DNA of 19,058 bases, from positions 1 to 19,058 of the forward strand of contig JBGOTP010000058.1 of NCBI GenBank assembly GCA_041476545.1. The letters run 5' to 3'. Shown here piece by piece: positions 1 through 6,151 of the stretch. Each line of letters starts with the position of its first letter. The first letter of the stretch is position 1. Both the position numbers and the translations under genes were made by a program. The notes beneath the pieces were generated by a model that saw nothing but the letters and a program-made list of their open reading frames with translations, ran no database searches and was not told the origin of the DNA. Source of the stretch: JBGOTP01 sp041476545. Lineage in GTDB: Bacteria > Acidobacteriota > Vicinamibacteria > Vicinamibacterales > CAVVIG01.

Positions 1-2
1 CT

Positions 3-338
3 CCGGAGTCACTCGTAGCGCAGGGCTTCAGTCCCGGCGCCACCCCGGTCGTAGTGCAGGGCTTCAGCCCTGCCGCCCCGGGCCCCGCCGTCTCCAGGCC
101 TGCCGTCTCGAGTTCCAAGGGCGATGATCCTGAAGTCCTGGTCTCACAGGCCGAAATGAATGGCTTGCGCCACCTGATCGCGCTGGCCAGCCAGGAAGAC
201 GCCGGCCTCGAGGCGCTGCTCGCGGCGCCGGTGCCACCGACGCCGATCTCAGAAATCCAGTCGATCGAGATTGTGATCGCGCCCATTACGATCGAGCCGC
301 TCGCATCGGACACGGACCAAGGAGGACATCTTGATTAG
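3..338 (+). CDS. C-terminal part of an anti-sigma-like or hypothetical protein (cut by left edge)
   Basis: An open frame runs from the left edge to a TAG at 336-338, so only the last 111 residues of a longer gene are visible. The first part is a Pro/Ala/Ser-rich linker that contains two copies of a repeat-encoded QGFSP peptide. It is followed by a segment reading EVLVSQAEMNGLRHLIALAS and a tail rich in Ile-Pro (IVIAPITIEPL). From memory, tails of this kind occur in acidobacterial proteins encoded beside ECF sigma factors, usually as anti-sigma-like or zinc-finger proteins. No catalytic motif is visible. The next gene starts inside it (8-base overlap at 331-338), which suggests translational coupling. 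The reading frame is fairly safe; the anti-sigma role is inference. Confidence 0.6.
   Translation, partial: PESLVAQGFSPGATPVVVQGFSPAAPGPAVSRPAVSSSKGDDPEVLVSQAEMNGLRHLIALASQEDAGLEALLAAPVPPTPISEIQSIEIVIAPITIEPLASDTDQGGHLD
16..73. repeat. two tandem copies of a GCAGGGCTTCAGCCCTGC-type palindromic repeat
   Basis: Two copies of the motif CGTAG(C/T)GCAGGGCTTCAG lie at about 15-31 and 50-67. The second copy forms a perfect 8-bp stem with a 2-base loop (56-63 / 66-73). Both are translated in the upstream gene as QGFSP. A related palindrome with the same central GCTTCAGC lies at 16086-16105. Confidence 0.75.
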
Positions 339-912
339 ACATTATCGTCGTGCAACGACGCTCGTGGCGATGCTCGCTATCGCAACGACGGCCCACGCGC
401 AGGCCCCTGCAACGCCGGACAAGCCGGGGGTCACGCCACTGAAAGTGACCGTGACCATTTCGCGGTACCAGGGGGAGAAGAAGATCAGCAGTCTGCCATA
501 TACGTTGTCGGTGAGCTTCGTGCCTTCGGTGAACTCGTCTAGCCAGAACAACTACGCCAATCACAGGATCGGCACGAGAGTTCCAGTGACCACGACGACC
601 ACTCCGCAAGGAGGGGGAGCACCTGTGCCCACCGTCACATACCAGGACGTCGGCACGAGCATCGACTGCTTCGTCTTTGCCACCGACGAGTCGGGCCGAT
701 TCAGGCTGCAGATCTCAGTCGATGAATCGTCGCTGTACGAAGACCCGGCTGCCAGGGGCGTCGTGCAGGTCGGCCGGCCGACACTTCGCTCGTTTCGCTC
801 GAGCGACTCCCTGCTGCTCAAGGACGGCCAATCCGCGCAAGTGTCCAACACGCCCGACAGGATGACCGGTGAAAGCGTGAGGGTCGATGTCGCGCTGGCG
901 GTGGTGAAATAG
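331..912 (+). CDS. secreted protein of unknown function
   Basis: The 193-residue protein starts with TTG, preceded by a strong AAGGAGG ribosome site at 319-325 (5-base spacing), which decides the start. The N-terminus is a clear Sec signal peptide: basic residues, hydrophobic core at about 8-20, and a likely AHA|Q cleavage after residue 23. The mature part is rich in Ser/Thr and beta-prone, with the stretch VTVTISRYQGEKKISSLPYT near residue 40 and a C-terminus of alternating hydrophobic residues (VRVDVALAVV). It contains only one Cys, so disulfide structure is unlikely. I recognise this as a lineage-restricted acidobacterial secreted protein that tends to follow sigma/anti-sigma pairs, but I know of no defined function. 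It overlaps the preceding gene by 8 bases, so the two are probably co-expressed. Confidence 0.8.
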   Translation: MIRHYRRATTLVAMLAIATTAHAQAPATPDKPGVTPLKVTVTISRYQGEKKISSLPYTLSVSFVPSVNSSSQNNYANHRIGTRVPVTTTTTPQGGGAPVPTVTYQDVGTSIDCFVFATDESGRFRLQISVDESSLYEDPAARGVVQVGRPTLRSFRSSDSLLLKDGQSAQVSNTPDRMTGESVRVDVALAVVK

Positions 913-958
913 ACGTTCCCCGAGGTAACCGAGCGGACGGAGAGAGCGGACACACACG

Positions 959-1011
959 GAGGAACGAAGCAACGGAGACCTTATTTAACGAACTCCGTTT
1001 CTTCGCTTCTC
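959..1011. terminator. imperfect inverted repeat between convergent genes
   Basis: Arms 959-977 and 993-1011 pair at 16 of 19 positions around a 15-base A/T-rich loop. The element sits between the convergent ends of the secreted-protein gene (stop 910-912) and dgt (stop 1050-1052), so it could stop transcription from both sides. There is no clean T-run. The flanking purine-rich GGACGGAGAGAGCGGA text (934-950) also looks like a dispersed low-complexity repeat. Confidence 0.4.
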
Positions 1012-1049
1012 CGTTGTGAAACCGTTTCCTCCGTCCTCTCCGATCTCTC

Positions 1050-2087
1050 CTAATCGATGTTCCACGGCTTGGGGATGAAGAGCTGCTCGAAGAGACGCAC
1101 GGCATACCGATCGGTCATGCCGGCGACAAAGTCTCGGGTCGCGACGTCCACGCCTTCCGCGTCCATGATCCGGGGATCGAGGAACTCCAGCGGCCGCTCA
1201 TGGATCTTCTCCCACAGGCCGGAGAGAATGCCCGACGCCTTCTCGAACTCCGCCGTCGCCGTCGTGTTCTCGTAAACGGCCTCGAAGAGGAAACTGCGCA
1301 GGCCCAGCACGGCCTCGAGCACCGGGGGGCTCATGCGGATCTCGGTCAGATTGCCCGCAAGCGTTTCGGTGACCACATCCTTCACAAGCGTCGCGATGCG
1401 CGCGGACGATGAGGTTCCGAGCGCCGCCACCAGATCCCGCGGAAGGTCCTCGGCCTTCAGCAGGCCCGCTCTCGTCGCGTCGTCTATGTCGTGGTTCACG
1501 TAGGCGATGATGTCGGCGACCCGCATGATCTGCCCTTCCACGGTGCTGGAGCGAAGCGCGGGGGCCATTCCCACGGGCGCGCCGGACTTCCCCTTCGAGT
1601 GCTTGGCGATGCCGTCCCTCACCTCCCAGGTGAGGTTGAGCCCCCTCCCGTCGTTCTCGAGCACATCCACGATCCGCAAACTCTGCTCGTAGTGATTGAA
1701 GCCGCCTGGCATCAGCTTCCCGATGATCTTCTCGCCGGCATGGCCGAAGGGCGGGTGGCCCAGATCGTGGCCAAGGGCGATGGCCTCGGTCAACTCCTCG
1801 TGCAGACGCAGGACCTTCGCGATCGTGCGCGCAATCTGCGAGACCTCGAGCGTGTGCGTGAGACGCGTGCGGTAGTGATCCCCCGTCGGCGCAAAGAACA
1901 CCTGCGTCTTGTGTTTGAGCCGCCGGAACGCTTTGCAGTGAATGATGCGATCGCGATCGCGCTGAAAGCTCGGACGCACGGCGTCCTCGGCCTCCTTGCG
2001 CAGACGTCCACGCGACTCGGCGCTCCGGGCCGCCTGGGGCGCGAGTGTTTCCCGTTCGCGCGCTTCGAGCTGTTCGCGAATCGTCAT
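1050..2087 (-). CDS. dgt: deoxyguanosinetriphosphate triphosphohydrolase-like protein (HD superfamily)
   Basis: The 345-residue protein hydrolyses dNTPs to deoxynucleosides and triphosphate, adjusting cytoplasmic dNTP pools. The length fits the shorter Dgt-like subfamily. The HD-domain metal ligands are visible: His78 (RLTHTLEV), the His107-Asp108 pair in LGHDLGHPPFGHAG, and Asp192 in RVADIIAYVNHD. The N-terminal stretch with RDRDRIIHCKAFRRLKHKTQVF is the family's signature region. It starts with ATG but has no convincing ribosome site; the 5' region contains a 9-bp CGCAGAGAA-type repeat. It is the last gene of the - strand block, 40 bases after miaA. The family assignment is firm; the preferred dNTP and any allosteric activation cannot be read from the sequence. 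Confidence 0.95.
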   Translation of the reverse strand: MTIREQLEARERETLAPQAARSAESRGRLRKEAEDAVRPSFQRDRDRIIHCKAFRRLKHKTQVFFAPTGDHYRTRLTHTLEVSQIARTIAKVLRLHEELTEAIALGHDLGHPPFGHAGEKIIGKLMPGGFNHYEQSLRIVDVLENDGRGLNLTWEVRDGIAKHSKGKSGAPVGMAPALRSSTVEGQIMRVADIIAYVNHDIDDATRAGLLKAEDLPRDLVAALGTSSSARIATLVKDVVTETLAGNLTEIRMSPPVLEAVLGLRSFLFEAVYENTTATAEFEKASGILSGLWEKIHERPLEFLDPRIMDAEGVDVATRDFVAGMTDRYAVRLFEQLFIPKPWNID

Positions 2088-2101
2088 GTGGTCACGATCA
2101 C

Positions 2102-2128
2102 CGCAGAGAACGCAGAGATCGCGGAGGT
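2102..2128. repeat. three 9-bp CGCAGAGAA-type tandem units between miaA and dgt
   Basis: Three consecutive 9-mers (CGCAGAGAA, CGCAGAGAT, CGCGGAGGT) fill most of the miaA-dgt gap and touch the last base of the miaA stop codon. They look like a low-complexity dispersed repeat placed in a gene junction. Confidence 0.6.
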
Positions 2129-3096
2129 CATTGGGTGTCTGATGTGTTTCCGCGTTCGATCTCGTTCAGCCGTGCGTGCAGCAGCTGGTCCACGGCCGCG
2201 ATGGTCTCCGGCGACTCGCCGGGGCCGTCGAACCACGTTAGATTAGGTTCTTTGCGGAACCAGATCAACTGGCGCCGCGCGTACCGCCGGTTCTCCTGCG
2301 CGATGAGCGCGCGTGTCGACGCCTCGTCGCGCACGCCGTGCAGATGCTCGAGCGCCTGGCGATAGACGAGGCCGCCGAATGGACGCGCGTCCTCGGGCAC
2401 GCCGCGGGCAAGCAGACCTCGTATCTCGTCGAGCAGTCCCCGCGCGAACTGCTCGTCGACGCGGCGCGTCGCCCGGAGCGAGGTCTGCTCCGCCGAAAGT
2501 TTCAACGCCACGGACACCACCGCCATTTCAGGAATCGGTGACGCGGTCATGGCAAAGTGCGCGGTCAGCGAGCGGCCCGTCACGGCGTAGACCTCGATCG
2601 CGCGCACCATCCGCTTCACATCACGCGGCTGAATGCGCCCGGCCGATTCCGGATCGATCCGCCCGAGCATGCGATGCAGGAACGGCGCGCCGCGGCGCTC
2701 GGCAATCGACTCGAGTCGGGCTCGAAGCGCGGCGTTTCGCCCGGGACCGGGAAACAGCCCGCGCGTGAGCGCGCGGTAGTAGAGCCCGCTCCCGCCCACC
2801 ACGAACGGCAGCCGACCCCGTGCCTGAATCTCGCGAATGATGGCGGAGGCGTCGCGAGCGTAGTGAGCGGCCGTGTACTCCTCGGCCGGATCGACGATGT
2901 CGATGAGATGGTGCGGAATGCCGCGCCGCCCGGCCATCGAGACCTTGTCGGTCCCGATGTCGAAGCCGCGGAAGACCGCCGTCGAGTCGCAGTTGATGAT
3001 CTCTCCCGCGTACCGATCGGCGAGCGCCAGGGCGAGCGCGCTCTTGCCGGACGCGGTCGGTCCGAGAATCGCGACGACAACGGGTTTAGCGGACAC
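2128..3096 (-). CDS. miaA: tRNA dimethylallyltransferase MiaA
   Basis: MiaA transfers a dimethylallyl group from dimethylallyl diphosphate to N6 of adenosine-37 in tRNAs that read UNN codons. The 322-residue length is normal. The P-loop GPTASGKS occupies residues 12-19. It is followed by the CDSTAVFRGFDIGTDK substrate region (catalytic Asp37), then HHLIDIVDP, FVVGGSGLYYRAL, and DVKRMVRAIEVY with the FGGLVYRQA/YARRQLIWFRK C-terminal block. The start is GTG at 3096. It overlaps the preceding 25-codon membrane-peptide ORF by 11 bases, which suggests translational coupling to it. Its stop touches a 9-bp repeat tract. Confidence 0.97.
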   Translation of the reverse strand: MSAKPVVVAILGPTASGKSALALALADRYAGEIINCDSTAVFRGFDIGTDKVSMAGRRGIPHHLIDIVDPAEEYTAAHYARDASAIIREIQARGRLPFVVGGSGLYYRALTRGLFPGPGRNAALRARLESIAERRGAPFLHRMLGRIDPESAGRIQPRDVKRMVRAIEVYAVTGRSLTAHFAMTASPIPEMAVVSVALKLSAEQTSLRATRRVDEQFARGLLDEIRGLLARGVPEDARPFGGLVYRQALEHLHGVRDEASTRALIAQENRRYARRQLIWFRKEPNLTWFDGPGESPETIAAVDQLLHARLNEIERGNTSDTQ

Positions 3097-3163
3097 GGAA
3101 GAGCACGTACGCGACGAAGAGGAACAACAGAATCAGCAGACCGAGCTGCTGCGAACGGGTCAT
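3086..3163 (-). CDS. 25-residue single-pass membrane peptide
   Basis: A short ORF begins with MTRSQQLG, continues with about 15 hydrophobic residues (LLILLFLFVAYVLF) and ends RVR followed by TAA. Its ATG shares one base with the TAA stop of the TonB-like gene (TAATG at 3161-3165), and its stop lies 11 bases inside miaA. The ORF therefore bridges two genes with no gap. The basic ends and single hydrophobic helix fit a small inner-membrane protein. No family is recognised. The alternative is a non-functional relay ORF that only re-initiates ribosomes onto the GTG start of miaA. The tight fit on both sides makes translation likely. Confidence 0.6.
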   Translation of the reverse strand: MTRSQQLGLLILLFLFVAYVLFRVR

Positions 3164-4128
3164 TACTCCGGCGGCCGCTCGTTGTAGAAGAAGGTGATCG
3201 TGAAGAACACCTTGTCCGTCGGGTAATCGGCCGGGAGCGGTTGCGTGGGATTGGAGGCCACGAGCGAGCCGAAGGCCGCCGTATTGTACCCATCAATCGG
3301 ACAGGGACCAGCCACCGTGACGTCGGTGATCGCGCCGTTCCTGTGGACGTTGAGCGTGACGACGACGTGCCCGCTCTGCCGCATCATCATCGGCCCATTC
3401 GGGATCAACGGATCCCAGTTTCTCTTCACCTGCGCAGCGAATCGCTTGATCCAGGGACCGAAGTCCACGCCCTTCGAATCGAACTGAAACGGACCGAACT
3501 GGGTCAGGCCGCCTTGCGCATTCTCGAACTGCTCGGGCCTGATATAGCGATTCAGGTTCCTCAGCGCGTCGCCGAGCGCGCCGCCAGACGCGGGGCGGTT
3601 CGCCGTGCCGGACCTGTTCGGAGGGACCAGCAACGCCGACTGCGAGTCCGGCACTCGCTGTTGGCTGGCATTGTCACTCGGCTTCGGGGCAGGCTGCGGG
3701 TCCGCGGGTTGATCTACCAACGGCTCTGGCCCGGCGCCACGTCCTCGAGCCACGTCGGGTTCCACGCGCTCTACGCGCTCGGGTGTATTCCCTCGAGAGA
3801 ACGGCAGCGGATTGTCTGGTTTGGGGGCAACCTCGGGAGCGCTCGCCACGCGATTCTTGTCCGAGTTCGGCGCACGCGCAGGCGCCCGCAGCGCTTCCAA
3901 ATCCACCTTCGGATCCATGAACACGAACCGCGTGTTCTCCTCAGGCTGTTGAACCACCACCGCGCGCGGTCGGGCCGTCGGATCGTAGGGAAACAGCCGT
4001 GGCATCAAGAGCAGGAGGATGATGAGCGCCATGTGGCCGATGATGGAAAGGAGAATCCCTTCCCGCCAGGAGATGGCTCCGCCGACAGGCGTGATATCCG
4101 GCCGATAGTCCTCGAAATCAAAGTACAT
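3163..4128 (-). CDS. TonB C-terminal domain protein (energy transducer-like)
   Basis: The 321-residue protein has the TonB plan: a short cytoplasmic N-terminus (MYFDFEDYRPDITPVGGA), one membrane anchor at about residues 24-44, a long Pro/Ala/Arg-rich periplasmic linker to about 200, and a C-terminal domain at about 215-318. That last domain contains FAAQVKRNWDPLIPN, GHVVVTLNVHRNGAITDVTV and FFTITFFYNE, as expected for the TonB/TolA C-terminal fold. It probably passes force or contacts an outer-membrane partner. No ExbB/ExbD or receptor gene lies beside it, so the partner is unknown. No Shine-Dalgarno is visible before the ATG. It overlaps the next small ORF by one base. Confidence 0.85.
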   Translation of the reverse strand: MYFDFEDYRPDITPVGGAISWREGILLSIIGHMALIILLLLMPRLFPYDPTARPRAVVVQQPEENTRFVFMDPKVDLEALRAPARAPNSDKNRVASAPEVAPKPDNPLPFSRGNTPERVERVEPDVARGRGAGPEPLVDQPADPQPAPKPSDNASQQRVPDSQSALLVPPNRSGTANRPASGGALGDALRNLNRYIRPEQFENAQGGLTQFGPFQFDSKGVDFGPWIKRFAAQVKRNWDPLIPNGPMMMRQSGHVVVTLNVHRNGAITDVTVAGPCPIDGYNTAAFGSLVASNPTQPLPADYPTDKVFFTITFFYNERPPE

Positions 4129-4142
4129 GAAGGAGTTGTCCG

Positions 4143-4148
4143 AGTATA
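4143..4148 (-). promoter_or_regulatory. candidate -10 box (TATACT) for the TonB-miaA-dgt segment
   Basis: On the - strand, TATACT lies 14 bases before the ATG of the TonB-like gene. A start site 6-7 bases downstream would leave a leader of under 10 bases, which matches the missing Shine-Dalgarno. The -35 region falls in the neighbouring inverted repeat and is not consensus. An internal promoter would separate the menaquinone genes from the housekeeping tail. Confidence 0.35.
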
Positions 4149-4153
4149 TCAGC

Positions 4154-4227
4154 CTGAGGTTAGAGGCTAGAGGTTGGAGGTAAGGAATCCATCGGCATGG
4201 CCTCCAACCTCCAACCTCTAACCTCGG
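4154..4227. repeat. 27-bp inverted repeat of GAGGTTGGAGG type between menG and the TonB-like gene
   Basis: Arms 4154-4180 and 4201-4227 match at 24 of 27 positions across a 20-base spacer. The text is made of GAGGTTAGAGG and GAGGTTGGAGG units. The stop codon of menG (4218-4220) lies inside the right arm. As RNA this would form a long hairpin at the 3' end of menG, able to act as a terminator, attenuator or mRNA stabiliser. There is no T-run. Confidence 0.8.
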
Positions 4228-4931
4228 TGCGCCGTATACAGATAGACGACGCCGAAGGTCAGCGGGACGGCGGTGACACTCCTAAACCCGACTTGTCGCA
4301 GAAGTTTCACCAGCTCGTCTGGCGAGGCAAACGCCTGGATGGACGCCGGCAGGTAGCCGTAGGCCTCGTCGTGTGTCGACAGCACGCGGCCGACGCGCGG
4401 CAGGATGTGTTTCGAATACCAGTGGTAGGACGCGCGAACGACAGGGTGACTCGGTGTTGCGAATTCGAGGATGGCGACCCGCCCACCCGGGACCAGCACG
4501 CGGTGCATCTCGTCGATCGCCGTTGCGATTCGTTCGACATTACGAATTCCAAATGCGACGGTCACTGCATCGACCGCGCCGCTCGCCACGGGAATCCGTG
4601 TCGCGTCGCCGCGAACCAGAGAGATCGCATTCGTCAATCCCAGACGTGCCAACTTGCCCTGCCCCACACGAAGCATGGCACCCGCGAAATCAACGCCGAG
4701 CACCCACGCGGCCGCCGGTTGGGCGGCGAGCGCCGCGACGGCCAAATCCGCGGTGCCGGTACAGAGGTCGAGCACGCGCTCCGTACCGGTCAGTTGCAGC
4801 GACGCGACCGCGCGCCTCCGCCATCGCCGATCGATCCCCGCACTCAGGAAGTGATTGAGGAAGTCGTAACGCTTCGCGATCGCGTCGAACATGCCGGCGA
4901 TGCGCTGGGGAGACTTGGAGAGGTCAGCCAA
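4218..4931 (-). CDS. ubiE: demethylmenaquinone methyltransferase (UbiE/MenG)
   Basis: This SAM-dependent C-methyltransferase carries out the last step of menaquinone synthesis at the membrane surface. The 237-residue length fits the family. Visible motifs are MFDAIAKRYDFLNHFLSAG (residues 14-32), the SAM-binding VLDLCTGTADLA (53-64), GDATRIP, the family-specific FGIRNV (127-132), and VPGGRVAILEF followed by the HWYSKHILPRVG region. The start is TTG at 4931, which keeps the normal N-terminal length; the next in-frame Met (residue 14) would remove conserved sequence. The start codon directly abuts the left repeat array of the four-helix-bundle cassette, so its original ribosome site may have been replaced. 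It lies in the same block as ubiX, the prenyltransferase and the mqn genes. Confidence 0.95.
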   Translation of the reverse strand: MADLSKSPQRIAGMFDAIAKRYDFLNHFLSAGIDRRWRRRAVASLQLTGTERVLDLCTGTADLAVAALAAQPAAAWVLGVDFAGAMLRVGQGKLARLGLTNAISLVRGDATRIPVASGAVDAVTVAFGIRNVERIATAIDEMHRVLVPGGRVAILEFATPSHPVVRASYHWYSKHILPRVGRVLSTHDEAYGYLPASIQAFASPDELVKLLRQVGFRSVTAVPLTFGVVYLYTAHRG

Positions 4932-4937
4932 TCGTCA

Positions 4938-5515
4938 GTCCTTGGTTCTTTGGCCTTGGGCCTTGGTCCGTCCTTGGTCCTTGCGGCGCTGTCCTTTGCC
5001 CCTATCCCTTGAGGGTCGCCTGGAGGCGGCGGATCATCTTACCGATTGCGTTGCTTTGTTCGATCAGATCGTCGGCTTCTGCTTGGTCAATGTACTTCCT
5101 TCCGTGCGCAGCGTGAAAGCAGGAGCGCACCTCCCCATTCGACCCAGCCGTGATTCGCAGAAACTGCATGAATTCCTTGTCGCGATGTCGCAGGAATCCT
5201 TCGCTGATGTTGTTCATCACCGAGATGCTCGCGCGATTCATCTGGCTGGAAAGGTCTGGATCCTGGCGAAATTCAGGCCGCCTGATAAGGTCTCCAACGC
5301 GATCACACTGCCGCTTCGCCGCCTGCCATACGCGCAAATCTTCAAATCGAAAGACACCCATGCCACGGCGAGAGGCACAGATGGTGCCAACTTGCCGCGA
5401 TTCTGCACGGAAACAGCGAGCCGGCGGGGACAACCAAGGACGAAGGACGAAGGATGCTAAGGACGAAGGACCAACGGACGGACCAAGAACGAAGGACCAA
5501 GACCTAAGGACCAAC
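4938..5515. mobile_element. candidate 578-bp cassette: four-helix-bundle gene flanked by inverted TCCTTGG arrays
   Basis: The left array (4938-4985) repeats TCCTTGG/CCTTGGG-like units on the + strand. The right array (5434-5515) carries the same units in the opposite orientation (CCAAGGA, GGACGAA). A shared core, CTTGGTCCGTCC(G)TTGGTCCTT, occurs at 4962-4982 and, inverted, at 5466-5487, differing by one inserted base. The single gene between them is the four-helix-bundle gene. The left array lies 7 bases from the menG start, and the right array encodes the last residues of UbiX. The bounded, symmetrical structure suggests an element that moves or is spread as a unit. No transposase and no target-site duplication are visible, so this is inference. 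Confidence 0.5.
5002..5361 (-). CDS. four-helix-bundle protein (23S rRNA intervening-sequence protein / S23 family)
   Basis: The 119-residue protein matches the four-helix-bundle family known from intervening sequences in 23S rRNA genes and related to the Avd accessory protein of diversity-generating retroelements. Diagnostic text: FRFEDLRVWQAAKR at residues 4-17, SSQMNRASISVMNNISEG at 38-55, and EFMQFLRITAGSNGEVRS at 63-80, followed by two more helices. The start is the ATG of MGVFRFEDL at 5361, which matches the usual family N-terminus; the frame stays open upstream through the repeat array, but that extension is not coding-like. It sits between ubiX and menG, with which it has no known functional link, and not in an rRNA gene. 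The biochemical role of stand-alone members is unknown; nucleic-acid binding is plausible. Confidence 0.9.
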   Translation of the reverse strand: MGVFRFEDLRVWQAAKRQCDRVGDLIRRPEFRQDPDLSSQMNRASISVMNNISEGFLRHRDKEFMQFLRITAGSNGEVRSCFHAAHGRKYIDQAEADDLIEQSNAIGKMIRRLQATLKG

Positions 5516-6151
5516 GTTCCCCGTCCACGGCGGATACAGGTCGTGCTCGAAGCCGAGCGCATTGAGGATCTTGCCGGCCATGAAGTCGGCTAGATCGTCG
5601 AGTGACTTCGGCAGCTGGTAGAACGCCGGCATGGCCGGCAGGATCATCGCCCCGGCCTCGGCGCAGAGCACCATGTTCTTCAGCTGAGGCAGGCTCATGG
5701 GTGTCTCGCGCGGCACGATGACCAGGCGTCGCCGCTCCTTGAGCATCACATCGGCGGCGCGTTCCACGAGACTGCGCGACAGTCCGTGCGCCACGCCCGC
5801 GAGTGTCTTCATGGAACAGGGCACGATGGCCATCCCCGAGCAGCCGTGACTGCCGCTCGCGATCGTCGCGCCCAGGTCGCGATTGCTGTGAATAGTGAGC
5901 GTGCCGTCGTTGACCCCGGGCCCGTACTTGTCCGCCAGATACGGAATAATCCCTTCGACCGTCGCCCGATCGCCAAGCTCGTCCCGGAGGAGCCGGCGCC
6001 CATAGTCAGTGATGACAAGCTCGACGTGCACGCGACGTTCGAGGAGCGCGGCGAGGGTCCGTGTCGCGTACAACGCGCCGCTCGCGCCGGTAATCGCGAT
6101 GGCGACCGACCGACCACGAGGCTCGGCGCCGATTGTCGGTTCAACGGACAT
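5504..6151 (-). CDS. ubiX: flavin prenyltransferase UbiX
   Basis: UbiX joins dimethylallyl phosphate to FMN and makes prenylated FMN, the cofactor of UbiD-type decarboxylases. In this operon the client is presumably the UbiD homologue that decarboxylates the prenylated naphthoate in futalosine-type menaquinone synthesis; that gene is not in the window. The 215-residue protein shows the FMN-binding AIAITGASGALYA (residues 17-29), the SGSHGCSGMAIVPCSMKTLAGVAHG block, and RRLVIVPRETPMSLPQLKNM. The ATG start at 6151 overlaps the end of the prenyltransferase gene by 11 bases, indicating translational coupling. The final residues (GNVGP and stop) are encoded partly by the right repeat array of the neighbouring cassette, so the natural C-terminus may have been altered. 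Confidence 0.95.
   Translation of the reverse strand: MSVEPTIGAEPRGRSVAIAITGASGALYATRTLAALLERRVHVELVITDYGRRLLRDELGDRATVEGIIPYLADKYGPGVNDGTLTIHSNRDLGATIASGSHGCSGMAIVPCSMKTLAGVAHGLSRSLVERAADVMLKERRRLVIVPRETPMSLPQLKNMVLCAEAGAMILPAMPAFYQLPKSLDDLADFMAGKILNALGFEHDLYPPWTGNVGP

Noticed and set aside
2557..4170. A 537-codon open frame on the + strand opposite miaA and the TonB-like gene
   Set aside because: Arg/His-rich, low-complexity translation with no family resemblance; it is the antisense shadow of two well-supported genes in GC-rich DNA.
5002..5361. Diversity-generating retroelement accessory gene (avd)
   Set aside because: The protein is in the same fold family, but no reverse transcriptase, template repeat or variable repeat is found in the window.
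5362..5562. Longer N-terminus for the four-helix-bundle protein
   Set aside because: The extra codons are the translated repeat array and the end of ubiX; family members start near MGVFRFEDL.
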